Shown one piece after another: positions 12,829-24,619 of a DNA stretch of 64,000 nucleotides. A program made the translations under genes and the position numbers. Each line of letters starts with the position of its first letter. Position 1 is the first letter of the stretch. Source of the DNA: Ciborinia camelliae (taxonomy: Eukaryota; Ascomycota; Leotiomycetes; Helotiales; Sclerotiniaceae); contig JANPYM010000007.1 in the NCBI GenBank assembly GCA_025890175.1, forward strand, positions 2,127,517 to 2,191,516, written 5' to 3'. The notes beneath the pieces were generated by a model. That model was not told where the DNA came from and ran no database searches. It saw only the letters and a program-made list of their open reading frames with translations.

Positions 12829-15343
12829 CGTAGATATCAAGTGTGTATTTTCGAAGTATGTTAATGTCTGGAAACAAGTTCGCGTTTGAAACATTGCCAT
12901 GGTTTCCAACATCTGAGATGTCGTCTCGAGATTACAGAAAATATAATGCTTCAATTGTTCGAGATGATGAGGTCAAACTACATTCGTGAATTCATCAATT
13001 CAATCCAGCAATTGGCGAGATTGATTTCCCTCGGAAAGTCAGGATATCAGATAAAGAATAGACTCACAATATCGAAATTAGATCTGGCAATAGTATCTCA
13101 GAAAATTGTGTAATCGGAAGGTTTTTATGTACAGATCGAAAGAATGAGGTAGTGAATCTTCTTCACTGACGGACGTAGACGAGACTTTATAATCAGAGAC
13201 TGAACTTCAAATCCTGGAAATTTGGCGATCTACATGCACTTATTAGGAGAGATCCTCGCTAGAGATTTAGCTTGTAGACGGTTCATTCACTAAGCTGGAT
13301 TCGGAATATAATGACTACCTAGCCTACCGTTCACTAGTACGTGGCAAGCTTTACACTGGGTGCATGCGCTAATGTGTGAGCCGACCCGGTAGAACAGAGT
13401 TACATGATTATCCCAACAGTTATGGATAAATTATGATAGATGCGAATGCTATACTTTTAATGAAATTGCCCCTCGACTCCAACAGAAAACCCCCATCATC
13501 GGTGACGAATGCGAGGTAATCTTTGGGTTTCTGAATTCGATACGACTATTACCAATCTCCAATCAAGATTTAAGAAAAAGTTTGAATACTTTGGAGATCC
13601 CATATCTGCGTTAAAATATCCCCTACTCATCTGCAAAATCTTCACCAGCGTTCCACCCTTCCAGCCTTCCGCCCTTACACCTTTCATCACTCCAACCCCC
13701 AACCCTCAACCCGTGAATAAAGCAAAATAAAAGTATTCAACGACCTACCTACCTACCTACCTATCCATCCCAACTCTCCAAATTCCAAATTCCAAATTCC
13801 GAATTCCATTTCCCAAAAAAGTATTTCCCGAGTTCCCTCCCTCCCTCTATGTTTCCGGTTTCCGGTTTCCGGTTTCTGGTTTCAAAATTCCAAGATTCCA
13901 AGATTCCACCAACCGTCCCCAAAAAAGAAAGAGAAACAAAAACAGAAAAACAGAAACAGAATTATATCAAACAATGAACCTTGAGTTTTTATTATACATT
14001 CTCTCCCTCTCTCTGTCTCTCCCTCTCTCTATATATAAATATAAAGAGAAAGATAATACCTACCTACCTACCTACATTAGGTAAGATTTATCTACCTAGG
14101 TACCGTACCTAATATTATAATTTACACGAGATGTTGATTTCTCCAACAAACAAATATATAATATATATCGGTAACAAGTCTCCCCCATTCATCTATCCAT
14201 CCATCCAGGAACGGTCCTCATCCTTATTCTCATCCTCATCCTCATCCTCATCCTCATCCTCGTACTCGACCTCGTACTCGACCTCGTACTCGACCTCGTA
14301 AAACAAAACAATGAAGTAAGATAAATATAATATAATATACCTGTACTATTTCCCCAACCCAGCCCTCAACCCTATCCCCCACCTTCACCTTCATCCATCC
14401 ATAGATTCCACATTCCACAATTCCCCATTCCACACTCCCAACCCTTATCATTCCAAAATTCGAAAGATACGATAAGAATCCATTGGGTATTCAATAACAT
14501 ATGTATCTCTCTCTATCTATCTACCCATCTATCTACATGTATATCCATGTGTATATACATAAACCAGTAGGTACCTACCTATTAACCATGAGGACATCCC
14601 TCCCTCCTTTGCCTTGCCGAGGTCCATTTATAAATAATATTGTTGGAAGAACAAGTCCCTACTCATCACCCCTATACACAGACGTACACACACATCACCC
14701 CCGCCCCCACCCCCACTCCCCAAATATCCTCAACATCAGTCCAGCGCCGAGCAATATTATATCATATCCTATCCCATCCCATCATATCCTCTCCCCTCCT
14801 CTCCCTTCTCATCCCTTCGTATCCCACGTACGGACAACACAACACCCAAGAAACACAATTACCCACCTCCAAACCAAGACAAACCGTGTAATCCGACTCC
14901 CCAAACGAGGCTATAATTAAGGATAAGGATAAGAAGAAGAGGAAGAAGAAGCCGAGGAGGATTGGAAAAGATATCGATGGATCGTTGATATTTCCGAAGG
15001 AGCAATCTACTAGGTAGGTACTACTCCTACAACTTTTATGTCGTGTTGCGAATGTGAGGGATGATTTGGATTTGGATTCGGATTCGGATATCCTCCTTCT
15101 ATACTCCATATCCAAGTATAAGGCCATATTGATAACGATAGGTGTGTGTGTGAGAAGATAAGATAAGATAAGATTTCGGATTCGAAGAGGTATGGTATGT
15201 ACCATGTGCAGGAACTCCTGCATAGCTAGGTAGCTGCACCAGGATCCCCGGATACGCGTAAGAGAAGATCCTGACATCCAAACCAAGCGCACTGAACCCC
15301 AACCTCAACACCCGCTGCAAGCACGATCTCTCAATCCCACAAT
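12829..15343. other. Intergenic region rich in simple repeats
   Basis: No convincing gene. It contains ACCT tetranucleotide runs near 13,742-13,761 and 14,058-14,076, pyrimidine-rich tracts, a CTCATC array near 14,227-14,262 that runs into repeated CTCGTACTCGAC units, and C-rich stretches near 14,690-14,810. Open frames of up to about 176 codons translate these repeats (Ser/Pro/His/Arg-rich) and show no domain. Confidence 0.6.
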
Positions 15344-16793
15344 CTAAACCATGCCCAAGGAGACTTTAAACCCCTCGAGTTCCAACCCACTCAAGCTATC
15401 CTCAATCGGAACCATCAAATCCATCAATACGCTCCCAAAGACATGTTTCGTCTCACTGACCTCCTTGGACGGATGAGGACTACACAATAGAGCCACTTCA
15501 CACGCGTTGCTGATCTCGAAGTTGATGAAGCTGTCGTAGATACTGATGAATGAGTGACCCGTATATGGAGCTTCGGGGAGTGGATACAGATTATGGTAAA
15601 TGGCTTCTTTGATGAGCATTCCCAAGACCATGGCGTCGCATTGTTTGTTATGTTGGGGGATTTGAGCGGCTTCTAAATACGAAGGACGGCCTCGACATAC
15701 GAGAGTCGAGGTTTGGTATGATCCTATTGTATCTCTGAGGGCGGAGATTGCTTCATCCAGGGCTCGGATTCGGTCTTGATCAATGTTATCTAGGTAATTG
15801 TTAGTTAGTGGATATGATTTCTAAACTCCACAAAGAGTAAGGGTACTTACCAATGACACCCGAAGGCACGGGAATATCCCATGGAGATGATGAGATCATC
15901 GATGACACACTCTCCGTACTCTCCTGTTGAAAAATCCTCGTCATACAAGTAAAATCCTGATGTTTCTCAAAAACCCAAGAGATAAAAAGCCACTGAAGAC
16001 AAACATCCACTCCATCTCCCGCCATCGTCGAAGGAAACCTCTTTTTAGCATGGGAAATCCACATGTCGGAATATATCTGCACAGCTTCATGCAATCGATA
16101 TTTATCCACCAAAATAGCCAGATGGGTAAGTAAACTGAGCTTCACCTTCCGAGGCACATCTTTATGATGACAATGAACAATATCCACTAAAATACGCATT
16201 GCATCTGGATCATCGTCTGGTAATGGAACCTCGACGGTTCCTTGGGCTTTCATGGCATATCCTTCTTTAAAATTGCTCCATTGAAGCATCGCTTTGAAGA
16301 CCGGCGAGACGAGCACCATGTGTTTTGACGAAACCAACATATGTATTTCCTTCAATTCCTTCTCTTTCTTTTCCGCATCGGCATTATGCCAATCTTCCTC
16401 TGCCACCTCACCCTCCGTCCCCGTCTCAATGCCCAGCGCCGAATCATCAATCAACACTATAGTCTTCGAATTCTTCCCCTTAGATGCCTTCTTCCGCTCA
16501 TTCAATACCAACAGCAAATCGCCATCCGGATCAATAGTAACTCGTTCGGCCATCTTCCTCCTCAGCAATGCTTTCGCACACGATTGATGTTCTAGTCGCA
16601 ATTGGGTTTGATCTTCTTCCCGTCCCTGATCTGCCAGGTTGTCTTCTTCGAATACCGGTACGTCTTCCTCCGGTGAAGGTTCATGGATATATTTAACACG
16701 TTTGTTGCGATGGCCTGGAGATTTTGGCTGTCCCTCGGGAAACTGTTGAGGAAAAAGCGCACGTAGAAAACTGTGGTGATATGTGTTGGTCAT
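15344..16793 (-). CDS. BTB/POZ domain-containing protein
   Basis: Two exons (15,851-16,793; 15,344-15,789) with a 61-bp intron (GTAAGT, CTAAC branch, TAG) give a 462-residue protein. The N-terminal roughly 80 residues are a charged extension not seen in the paralogues. MAERVTIDPDGDLLLVLN then carries the family's DPDGD motif. The BTB core contains LVSSKHMVLVSPVFKAML, a (L/P)PDDDPDAMRILVDIVHC block and LAILVDKYRLHEA. Exon 2 encodes a second conserved region with CDAMVLGML and LYPLPEAPY. The intron is phase 1, right after the P-VIG motif, exactly as in the other four copies. BTB/POZ domains dimerise and often act as cullin-3 adaptors or transcription cofactors, but no second known domain is visible, so the role here is open. 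Confidence 0.85.
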
Positions 16794-17626
16794 TGATGCT
16801 CAAGGATGAGTTAGATGGAGTGAGGATATATATATATATTGGAATGAAATGATTCACGTACCGCTCGCTATGCATTTGTGAATGGGTGGGATTGAATTGA
16901 AATGATGTTATATTCATCCTTTTGTTTTGTTTACACTGAAGACAAAAAGATTTGCAAGGCTATCGTAGTGAGCTTTAGAGTCTTTGCAGGGTGGGGGGTT
17001 CAGGGGTTCGTGAAACGTGTGAGGGATGTTCCTTCTGGAAGTTGGAAGCTGCAGATGACCACCTTCGCTTTCCGTTTTTCGAGAACGATCAATTGATATT
17101 GTACCTGGTAACAGATCTCAAGTTCTTGGAATTACAACACGAGGATTTTTCACGGCAAAAATGACAATTGGCAAACCAGAAATAAAACTCATGCATCGTT
17201 TCATATCTATTCAAGCTCGTACCGAGTACCATTCAAAAATATCTCTCGGGGGCTAATTTGACGGGGCAACCGGGTGGAAACTTACACGTCCACGTCCATG
17301 AGCCCCGTAAATTTAGCGATCGAACCACGCATAATACTTTATACTGTGCTTCTTTGCATTAGAATTTATGAAGTGAAGTTGAAGACATTGGCATGATGAA
17401 GATGTACTAATGAGAAATCATGGATATCCATTTCGGAATATATTCCGGTACAGATGACTGTTGCCCAGAAAGTTCACCGAGTTAGCCAAGATGGCCAAGA
17501 ACATGGCAAGAAGCTTGATTATTCATCAGATATCTATTGTATGTTAAAATAGGTAGGTATTTGTAGATTAGATATATTCAGTATCTTTTCAATCATGGAT
17601 TCCGCTGTATCCAATATACCTCGAGA
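16794..17626. other. Intergenic region between BTB gene and transporter
   Basis: Upstream of the BTB gene at 15,344-16,793 and downstream of the MFS gene. It contains a short TATATATATAT run near 16,827 and otherwise ordinary sequence. No gene, RNA or repeat was recognised. Confidence 0.5.
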
Positions 17627-19494
17627 TCACAATACATATCTAAACCTAGGCCCATCATTCTCATCCCCAATTCCCGCATCCATCTCAACTTTCTTCTCCG
17701 TCTTCGAGTCTTCACCTACTACTTGTCCATGAGCATCTCTCCTACCTACCTCGCCGTATTTCTTATCTAGTCTCTTATTCTCCCAATTCAACAGCGTTCT
17801 CAATGTAAGAGCCAAAACTCCATTGAAGATCATAAATGCGGTGCAAACCCACATTCCCTTGCGATAGTATGGCGCGTCTTCAGCTGGGTAGAGTCTCGTT
17901 CCAAGAAGAGGACCACATTGACCAACGAGGTTAAGTATTGCGATGCCAGTACCGCGTTTGGTGTCTGACCCTTGATTGTTTAGGACCCAGGGAAGGATAT
18001 TAGCTATGGCGGGGAAAATTCCCGAGGCAGCAAAGAAAACTCCAGTATACCGGGGACCAACCGAAGAAGTGGAAGCCTGCGAACGTCAGCATGAGATTTA
18101 TTAGACAAGATATTTGGGATTGTGATATTTACCAATAGAATATATCCAATAGCACCAAGAGATGACAGGAACATGATTACATAACCACGTTGTTGAGTGC
18201 GATCAGCAATATAAGTCGACAGGATGACAATGAGGAACGCGAGAAAATATGGTGGGGCAGATAAACCCTGGGCGTTGATGGCGGAGAATCCCATCTCGTT
18301 AAGAATAGTAGGGAGGAAGACGGGGAGAGAGCTGAACGAGACATTGCATGAGAAATACATCATGGCTGTGAGATAATTCTAAATACATCATTAGAGTTCA
18401 AGCTTTAAGGAACAGAGGTAAGTTGAAAGGTACCTTGGGATCCACAAGAGCTGCAGCGATATCAGCCCATTTAACACCTCCAACGCGATGTTCTTCTTCT
18501 GCGCCTACTTGCCTCACACCTCTTGCTCTGGCAACTGCTCTCTCTTCTTCGTTTAGAAATCGTGCCTTTTCTGAGCTATCAGGTAAGACAAAGAATGTCA
18601 CGATTCCAGCGGCTACACATGGTAGACCCTCAACCAAAAATAGAAGGCGCCAATTTGCAATTGCAGCATGTCCACTGGTGATACCATATGCCAATGCGCC
18701 TGCAAAACAAGTTGCGAGGGGTGCAGCACTTAAGAAAATTCCGATTCGTACACCGATTTCGTGGCGCAGATAGAAGAACGATAAAAGGTATGGAACACCG
18801 GGACCGTAACCGGCTTCGAAGAATCCGAGGAAGAATCGAGCTACCATCATACCAGACCATGACTGTGTCGCAGATTGAAGAGTGGCGACGGTGCCTGCAA
18901 TAACGGGGGTTAGTGATTGCATATCAAGGAAGACATTAGGGGGGAAGTCATCAACCAAAGCTGTCCATGTTGAAGGCAATGGAGATTATAAAATATCTAA
19001 ACTGCTTTTGAAAATTGAGGGAGATGCATTGAAAAAAACTCACCCCATCCAACCACACAGAAACAAGCCCATATGTGTGGAGGAAGTACCTTCCACATCA
19101 AAGCGAACCATTCGAATATGATGTATGCGATGTAGAATATTGTCAGTAACCATTGGTATTGGGAACTGGAAAGATCCAGCGCTTTTGACATGCCGGCAGT
19201 TTTAGCATTGCTATTCGAGTGTTAGAAATATGACACTATTCATCGTATCACCAACGTACCCAATATTTGATCGATCCAGATATGATAGAAGATCTGCCGC
19301 AGTTAGTTAAGTTTTTCACATAGACATCAGAAATTCTCTTTACACAATAACATCACCAAAGGAAGAAGCCTCCTATCCAACTTCCGCACAAGTCTTTTCT
19401 CGATCTCGGGATCTACATGATATCCATTTAGAGCCGAAGGGGGTTCGTGAGCAGCTTCTAGCTTGCCGACTTCTGCTTTTTTGGTTTCGGCCAT
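17627..19494 (-). CDS. MFS transporter, anion:cation symporter (allantoate permease-like) family
   Basis: Six exons read from the minus strand: 19,344-19,494; 19,260-19,293; 19,044-19,210; 18,434-18,894; 18,133-18,378; 17,627-18,076. The five introns are 50, 49, 149, 55 and 56 bp. Spliced length is 502 residues, usual for the family. The diagnostic first membrane segment YLLSYLDRSNIGNAKTAGM spans exons 1-3 and marks the ACS family (Dal5/Tna1-type carriers of organic anions such as allantoate, nicotinate or pantothenate). Later landmarks are VARFFLGFFEAGYGPGVPYL, FLVEGLPCVAAGIVTFFVLP and GIAILNLVGQCGPLLGTRLYP. It should be a 12-helix plasma-membrane carrier; the substrate cannot be read from sequence. 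The 149-bp third intron is longer than the others but removes stops and restores the conserved VVGWG-TVAT junction. Confidence 0.9.
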
Positions 19495-21794
19495 TGTTGT
19501 TTTTGTCGTTGTAGTTGCACGAAAAGAATGCGGGAATGCCGAGATAAAATACACTTGCTTCGAGAAGATTGGCAGTGAATTGTTCTATCCTGTGATTCCT
19601 TCTCTTGCGTCTACTAAGCCAATAGAGAAAGGTATCTATTCAACACCACACGAATTCACCTGCAATTGACAAGTACAAGGCACAAGAACGTTGTGAAATA
19701 GGAAAGAAAAGAAACGCGATAACATCTTGATTTTATTCATGCGTGTGGGAAAAGATTTAAAAGCCTACAGAGTCACACTGTTGTGGAGGGGAAAATATCA
19801 GCGATCATTTCCATATTGAGCTATCAATATGGGATGGTGAATCTGCATTCATGGAGACCCCGCGATTTTTGATTCGTCGGCAATGCCGTTCCCTGTAGAG
19901 GGATAATGGCTTATACGGAGTTGGACGACATCCAGGCAACTTCATTCGACGACGATTGGATTGAAGGTTCTGCAAGTGATCAAGCTTTCGGGCAAGGCTA
20001 CGGAAGCTGTCTGTCAGCTTACCTATATGGGATGAATGGTGTGAAAATTACCCCGCAGATATCCCCGCGACATTTCTATCATGGTAAGCGAAGAATTCTT
20101 CTACAATATCGATAGCACTTGAAGAGTGAGGTTCTTCAAGTGGGAAGATTATGTAGCTGGTCGTTGATGATAACATGAAGATGAATGCGTATTCTAGATA
20201 CATATTCATAATAATGATCTGATTGTAGGATGTTTGATGGGATGTTCAGACTGCACCACTGAGTACAAGGTTGTACGTGCCGTTCCGTCGGAAAATGATA
20301 CCCGTCGATTGGCGCTCCAATGGTAAGGAAGCTGAATGAGTTCACATCACATTTGATACCTACCTAGTAGGTACCTAGGTAGGTAGGTAGTAATATATAA
20401 GTACAACGGAAGGCTGCAGTATCGTGCCTCGAAGTTTGAAAAGGGAAAGTTTTGTCTCCTTCGGTTTCCGCTACTGCTCAATCTCCGTTTTCCCTTTGTG
20501 ATTCAACAAGCTCCACCGTGTTCGGTGCCGAATAATGAGCTGTGTTGTACATACAGTATTCGAATTCCGAAGGATTGTAACCATGACTAAATAACGGCGA
20601 AACCTGATATTATAAATATAGTACTGAGAACCTACCGTATCTCGGTACTTCGAAGTGAAATACAGTTTGAAAAAGAAAAGGAAATTCGGCATGGGGCACT
20701 TCGGAGTTTAAAAAAATAACGGATATAAGAGTTCATCGGGGAAGCGGAACGGATGTCTTTCATTTCTTAAGTATAAAAGTTGTGAGAGGAATGCCAAGAA
20801 TGGAGGGATCAAAAAAAACCGATCAAAAAAAACCGATCAAAAATCCCACCCCCGCCTGTGCAGAGCTCATCATGATCCAATAATGCACACGTCGTCGTTC
20901 TCTTGGCAGTTAAAATATTCCCAAATGAAGATATACTTATCTTCGCATTCAATAATGGCACAATTTGCACCATCCTTGAAAGATTGTGCTCAAATCAAAC
21001 CTATTAAAAGAGACTTCTCGCCAATCACAATCCTGGCTATGATGGGCGAAAGTACGACACGCGTTTTATTCATTTGGGACCGGCTCCGCACTCTAGAAAA
21101 TTCCTCATTGTAACGCTGGAAACCCGACTGAGCCGTGATTTGCAGCAAGGAGAGAGATTTGGTTTGCGGCAGATGGGACTATTAGGGATTAAGTCATGAC
21201 GTTGGCAGCGGCACAGCAAAGAGGTTAAAGAATTGAAAGTAATAATGAAATATAAATAGATTTTAATATACCGACGGAATGCTAGGACAAGCTTTCTTTC
21301 GACGACGACAGATTGAGTTAACGGTTATCTGAACTTGGACTTGCTTAACTTCAGGTAAGGTACCTAGGTATTATTATATTATTCCCAACCAATACCGAGG
21401 GAATTGAACACTTTACATCAATAGCGTTTGGAATGATCTGCGCATATCATATGGCTTAAATGGCTTTGTGGAAAGTTAAACGGGTGCTATTTTTAACCTT
21501 AACCCTTTCTTTTCTTCGGTGACGACCTTAACTGATGGATGTCAAGTTGTCAATCATAGAGTTCATGACCTTCACCATTTCTCCTCCTGATCTAATCATC
21601 GCACAAGTCTCGGCCCAAAGTCTTAACCATAACTTCCAGCATGATTTATCACATAGAAATTCATTTATTTCCTTCTAGGCATCTCCAAAGTGTCTTGTGC
21701 CAATAAATCAATGGCGGTTGAAAGTTGAAAGGGCACGACAAAATGCAAAACACAGCCCCCATTCACATACAATTTGTGCTCACTAAACTAGGTA
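19495..21794. other. Intergenic region
   Basis: The left end is the probable promoter of the MFS gene. It holds an ACCTAGTAGGTACCTAGGTAGG-type tract near 20,361-20,392 and a short tandem GATCAAAAAAAACC repeat near 20,806-20,846. Small open frames (for example 19,906-20,115) lack domains and support. No gene is called. Confidence 0.5.
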
Positions 21795-22196
21795 CAGCAA
21801 AACCTCTCTATAAGGATGTTTTTTTTAGCGCCAAATATAAGGATATAGAGAGGTATCCTTTTATAGAGTTCCGGCTAATCCCGGTGGGGTAGCATTTTGG
21901 CCCAAATATATACCGACCAATTTCGATCAAACATAAATTCAATATAATTTTTATAAATTCAGTATAATTTTTATAAATATTTTTATAAATATTTTATGTT
22001 TAAAAAAATATTCTTAGAAGAGGTCTATTATAGACTAGATTTTAATTTTGGGATTAGGGAATATTAAGAATAATTCTAATAGAAAGAATATAAGAATATA
22101 AGCATTTTTTACACCTAAAATTCAATGGGATTCAAAATTTAATCCTAATAGAGAGGTTATCCTTATATAGAGGATCCTTATAAAGAGGTTTTGCTA
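21795..22196. mobile_element. Non-autonomous Tc1/mariner (pogo-like) MITE, about 402 bp
   Basis: Terminal inverted repeats of about 26 bp: the left end reads CAGCAAAACCTCTCTATAAG and the reverse complement of the right end TAGCAAAACCTCTTTATAAG. A TA dinucleotide lies immediately outside each end (21,793-21,794 and 22,197-22,198), as expected for the TA target duplication of Tc1/mariner elements. The cagtaaaacctctatata-type end is known from pogo/Fot-like transposons. There is no transposase frame inside, so it would have depended on an autonomous relative. Confidence 0.85.
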
Positions 22197-22198
22197 TA

Positions 22199-22853
22199 CC
22201 TACATATAATATAAACCCCTCATCATCTCGTACGGGTGACGGAGTATATACTTAGATACTCGCACCGGTATCCGACCATAGTTTGGGACATATGAAATGT
22301 TCCCATCCCGAGGTCTAGATACGATAAATCTCCTGGGCATCCTCTTGGCCCGTCTTGGCCGATGGGAACAAACAGCACTGGGATTGAAATCTGGACGGAT
22401 TGATTGCAGATGAAGAGATACTTCACTTTGCCACCCTAAGTAGAGTAGAAAATTAATTTATATTCAATTTCGCCTGGTATGGATTGCTAGAGATGGGATA
22501 GGAATTGTTTCAACTGAGAGATTTTATGTTCCACGGTTTTATTAAAATTCTGAGGAACAAATTGAGAGATTCACGGTCACCGGATTCCGGATTCACATCA
22601 CTCTAGGTGAGCAGTCAGTCTGATGGGCATGGATCAGTCCGGACCCCATTCGTATACGAAACAGTGAGATGAGAAAAGAAAAGAAGCGACGATAGTCACG
22701 ATAGGTACCTTTTCAACTCAAATAAACGTGAACGTTCAATCATGTTTAACTTTCATTCGGCAGTGCAAATTCAAGCTTGCAGATCCTTGGCATCACACAT
22801 CACATTCAAGGATATAGCTACTAGCGATGTGAATATAGGTACCGACCTATCAA
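22199..22853. other. Intergenic spacer between two elements
   Basis: Ordinary non-coding sequence between the pogo-like MITE and the next TIR element. No gene, RNA or repeat was recognised. Confidence 0.5.
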
Positions 22854-23182
22854 TACCTTAGCGGAGGTACCAGGTGTTGAGAAACTGTTAATATATTATA
22901 CCTATTATAAAAAGCTATATTTGAAAATTATAAATCGTGATTTTGAAAATAAATAATATATATAAAGATAAATAATTTATAAATATAAATATTATGTTTA
23001 ATAAAAAATTATATTTAGTAAAAGATTATATTTTAACAAAAAAGCCGTATTTAAACCGAAACATCGTTTTTGAATCAAAATAGCGTTTTTGAATCAAAAC
23101 ACCGTTTTTGAAAATAAATCGTTTTTAAAACTATTTTAACTATATAATTTTATTTATTTCTAATTAATCAAAACAAAACATA

Positions 23183-23230
23183 TCCTTTATAGTGTAATGG
23201 TAATGCGTTTGATTTGAATTTTCAAAGTTG
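23183..23230 (+). pseudogene. tRNA-Gln-like 5' half relic
   Basis: tcctttatagtgtaatggta followed by a gtttgatttgaattttcaaa arm resembles the acceptor strand, D arm (A box) and anticodon arm of a eukaryotic tRNA-Gln with TTG at the anticodon position. The T arm is missing; what follows is A-rich and cannot fold. It lies inside the AT-rich TIR element, so it is a relic rather than a working tRNA. Confidence 0.4.
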
Positions 23231-23410
23231 AAAAAAAAAATTAATTGAAATTTGAAACTTAGAATATAAAATATCTTGATTGATATTTTATTTTATTTTT
23301 TTTTAAATTAGAAATATTTAAAAACGGTTTTTTTTTCAAAAACGTTTTATTTTCAAAAACGCTTTATATCTTCAAAAACGCTTTATTTTCAAAAACGCTT
23401 TATTTTCAAA

Positions 23411-23443
23411 TATAATGCGAATACTCCACCAACTGAGATATAG
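23411..23443 (-). pseudogene. tRNA-like A-box fragment
   Basis: Read on the minus strand the segment gives CTATATCTCAGTTGGTGGAG, close to the 5' part of a tRNA (A box consensus TRGCNNAGYNGG). No full cloverleaf can be drawn. It is the second tRNA-like fragment within the same element, on the opposite strand from the first. Confidence 0.35.
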
Positions 23444-23504
23444 TTTTTGAACCTAATCACAATGAAATCACTGTTTCTAAACCCCTAATACCTCCGCTAA
23501 GGTA

Positions 23505-24619
23505 TCACAATCTCACAATCTCACACCGACCACCGAGCTACATAGGTAGGTGCCGTATTCTATCACACACGCCTACCTCAATTTTAACCACAACCACAAC
23601 AAACAGTGATCATCAATACAGAAGATATTCTGTAAGAAAACAGCGGTAAAAGCTTGATTCAGCTCAGATTCAGCTGCCAGATACTTCATCACGCCACGCC
23701 ACGCCACATCAGATCAGATCAGTAGTGTTTTATATAGGTAGGTAATCTACCTATCAGGTGCTGCATTTGAACTGCTTTGCTATGTATCAACCGCGGCCTG
23801 GAGGTTGTAGAAGACGCGGAAATTCATTCAAATCAGCAAATGATACCTCCTAGATTACCTAGATAGGTAGGTATATTCAATTGATAAAATTCATTTCTTG
23901 CCTAAATTTGTTTGTCCTGTACCACTGAATCATCTTGTTTTTTTTTTCATTGCCGCCCTACTTTCTTTCTCACTTCAATTTATATAAAAAGGTATGAGCA
24001 ACCTATTACCTACCTCCCTAGGTAATATAAAATTACAAAATTAATCGCGCATCTGTGACTGTTCCGATTGCCGCAAAGATTTAATCTGGGAATCGACCTT
24101 TTCCAATTACTTTTCACAAGATAGAATTTCAGAAAAGACTCCAAAACAACATAACTTTATTCTCAAGCCGCGACGACATATTACCGGTATCTAGGTAAGG
24201 TAACTAACTCCATCTATCAATTCGATCCATCTTCCCCGTTGTCCCTCACACTCTTCATCCACTTTCGAAAACAGAAGAAAAGAGAACCCACATCGCCGCT
24301 GCTGCCGCGCGTGCTGCGTCACCCATATACCCATATTCGAAAAGGGTTTGAGTAACTCCATCTCAAACAAAGCTATCAAAGTTATCCTCGTCCACTCCGC
24401 CACATCGAACGAATAACGAAAAACGCACAATTCGGAATCCCCACATCGTACCGCAATTGCACAATTCAAACATCCATAATTCTACCTTGGATGGGAATAT
24501 CTGGAACCCATAAGAGTGACAGAAATAAAGTTCAACCAGCATTATATATTCACGTCTCCACTTTCGCAGATCCTCCCTATTCGATTTTCATTGAAGAGTA
24601 AGGGTGAACGTCTCACAAA
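23505..24619. other. Intergenic region upstream of the 24,620 gene
   Basis: Contains several TAGGTAGGTA/TACCTACCTA tracts (near 23,736, 23,864 and 24,005) and the probable promoter and leader of the plus-strand gene. The 92-codon frame at 24,191-24,469 on the minus strand shows no domain. Confidence 0.5.

Larger units (their letters stand above)
22856..23502. mobile_element. AT-rich TIR element of about 647 bp
   Basis: Ends are inverted repeats: the left end reads CCTTAGCGGAGGTACCAGGT and the right end mirrors it (tacctccgctaagg), with about 35 bp of imperfect similarity up to gaaactg / ctgtttc. TA flanks both ends (22,854-22,855 and 23,503-23,504). The interior is AT-rich and itself palindromic: CGTTTTTGAA motifs on the left half face TTCAAAAACG motifs on the right half. 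No transposase is present. Probably a foldback or MITE-type passenger element degraded toward AT. Confidence 0.75.

Noticed and set aside
14501..15320. Overlapping frames of 73-176 codons on both strands
   Set aside because: They translate C-rich and GATA/CTCC simple repeats; Ser/Pro/His bias and no homology to known domains.
19906..20115. 69-codon plus-strand frame (MAYTELDDIQATSFDDDWIE)
   Set aside because: Short, unspliced, no domain and no promoter or intron evidence.
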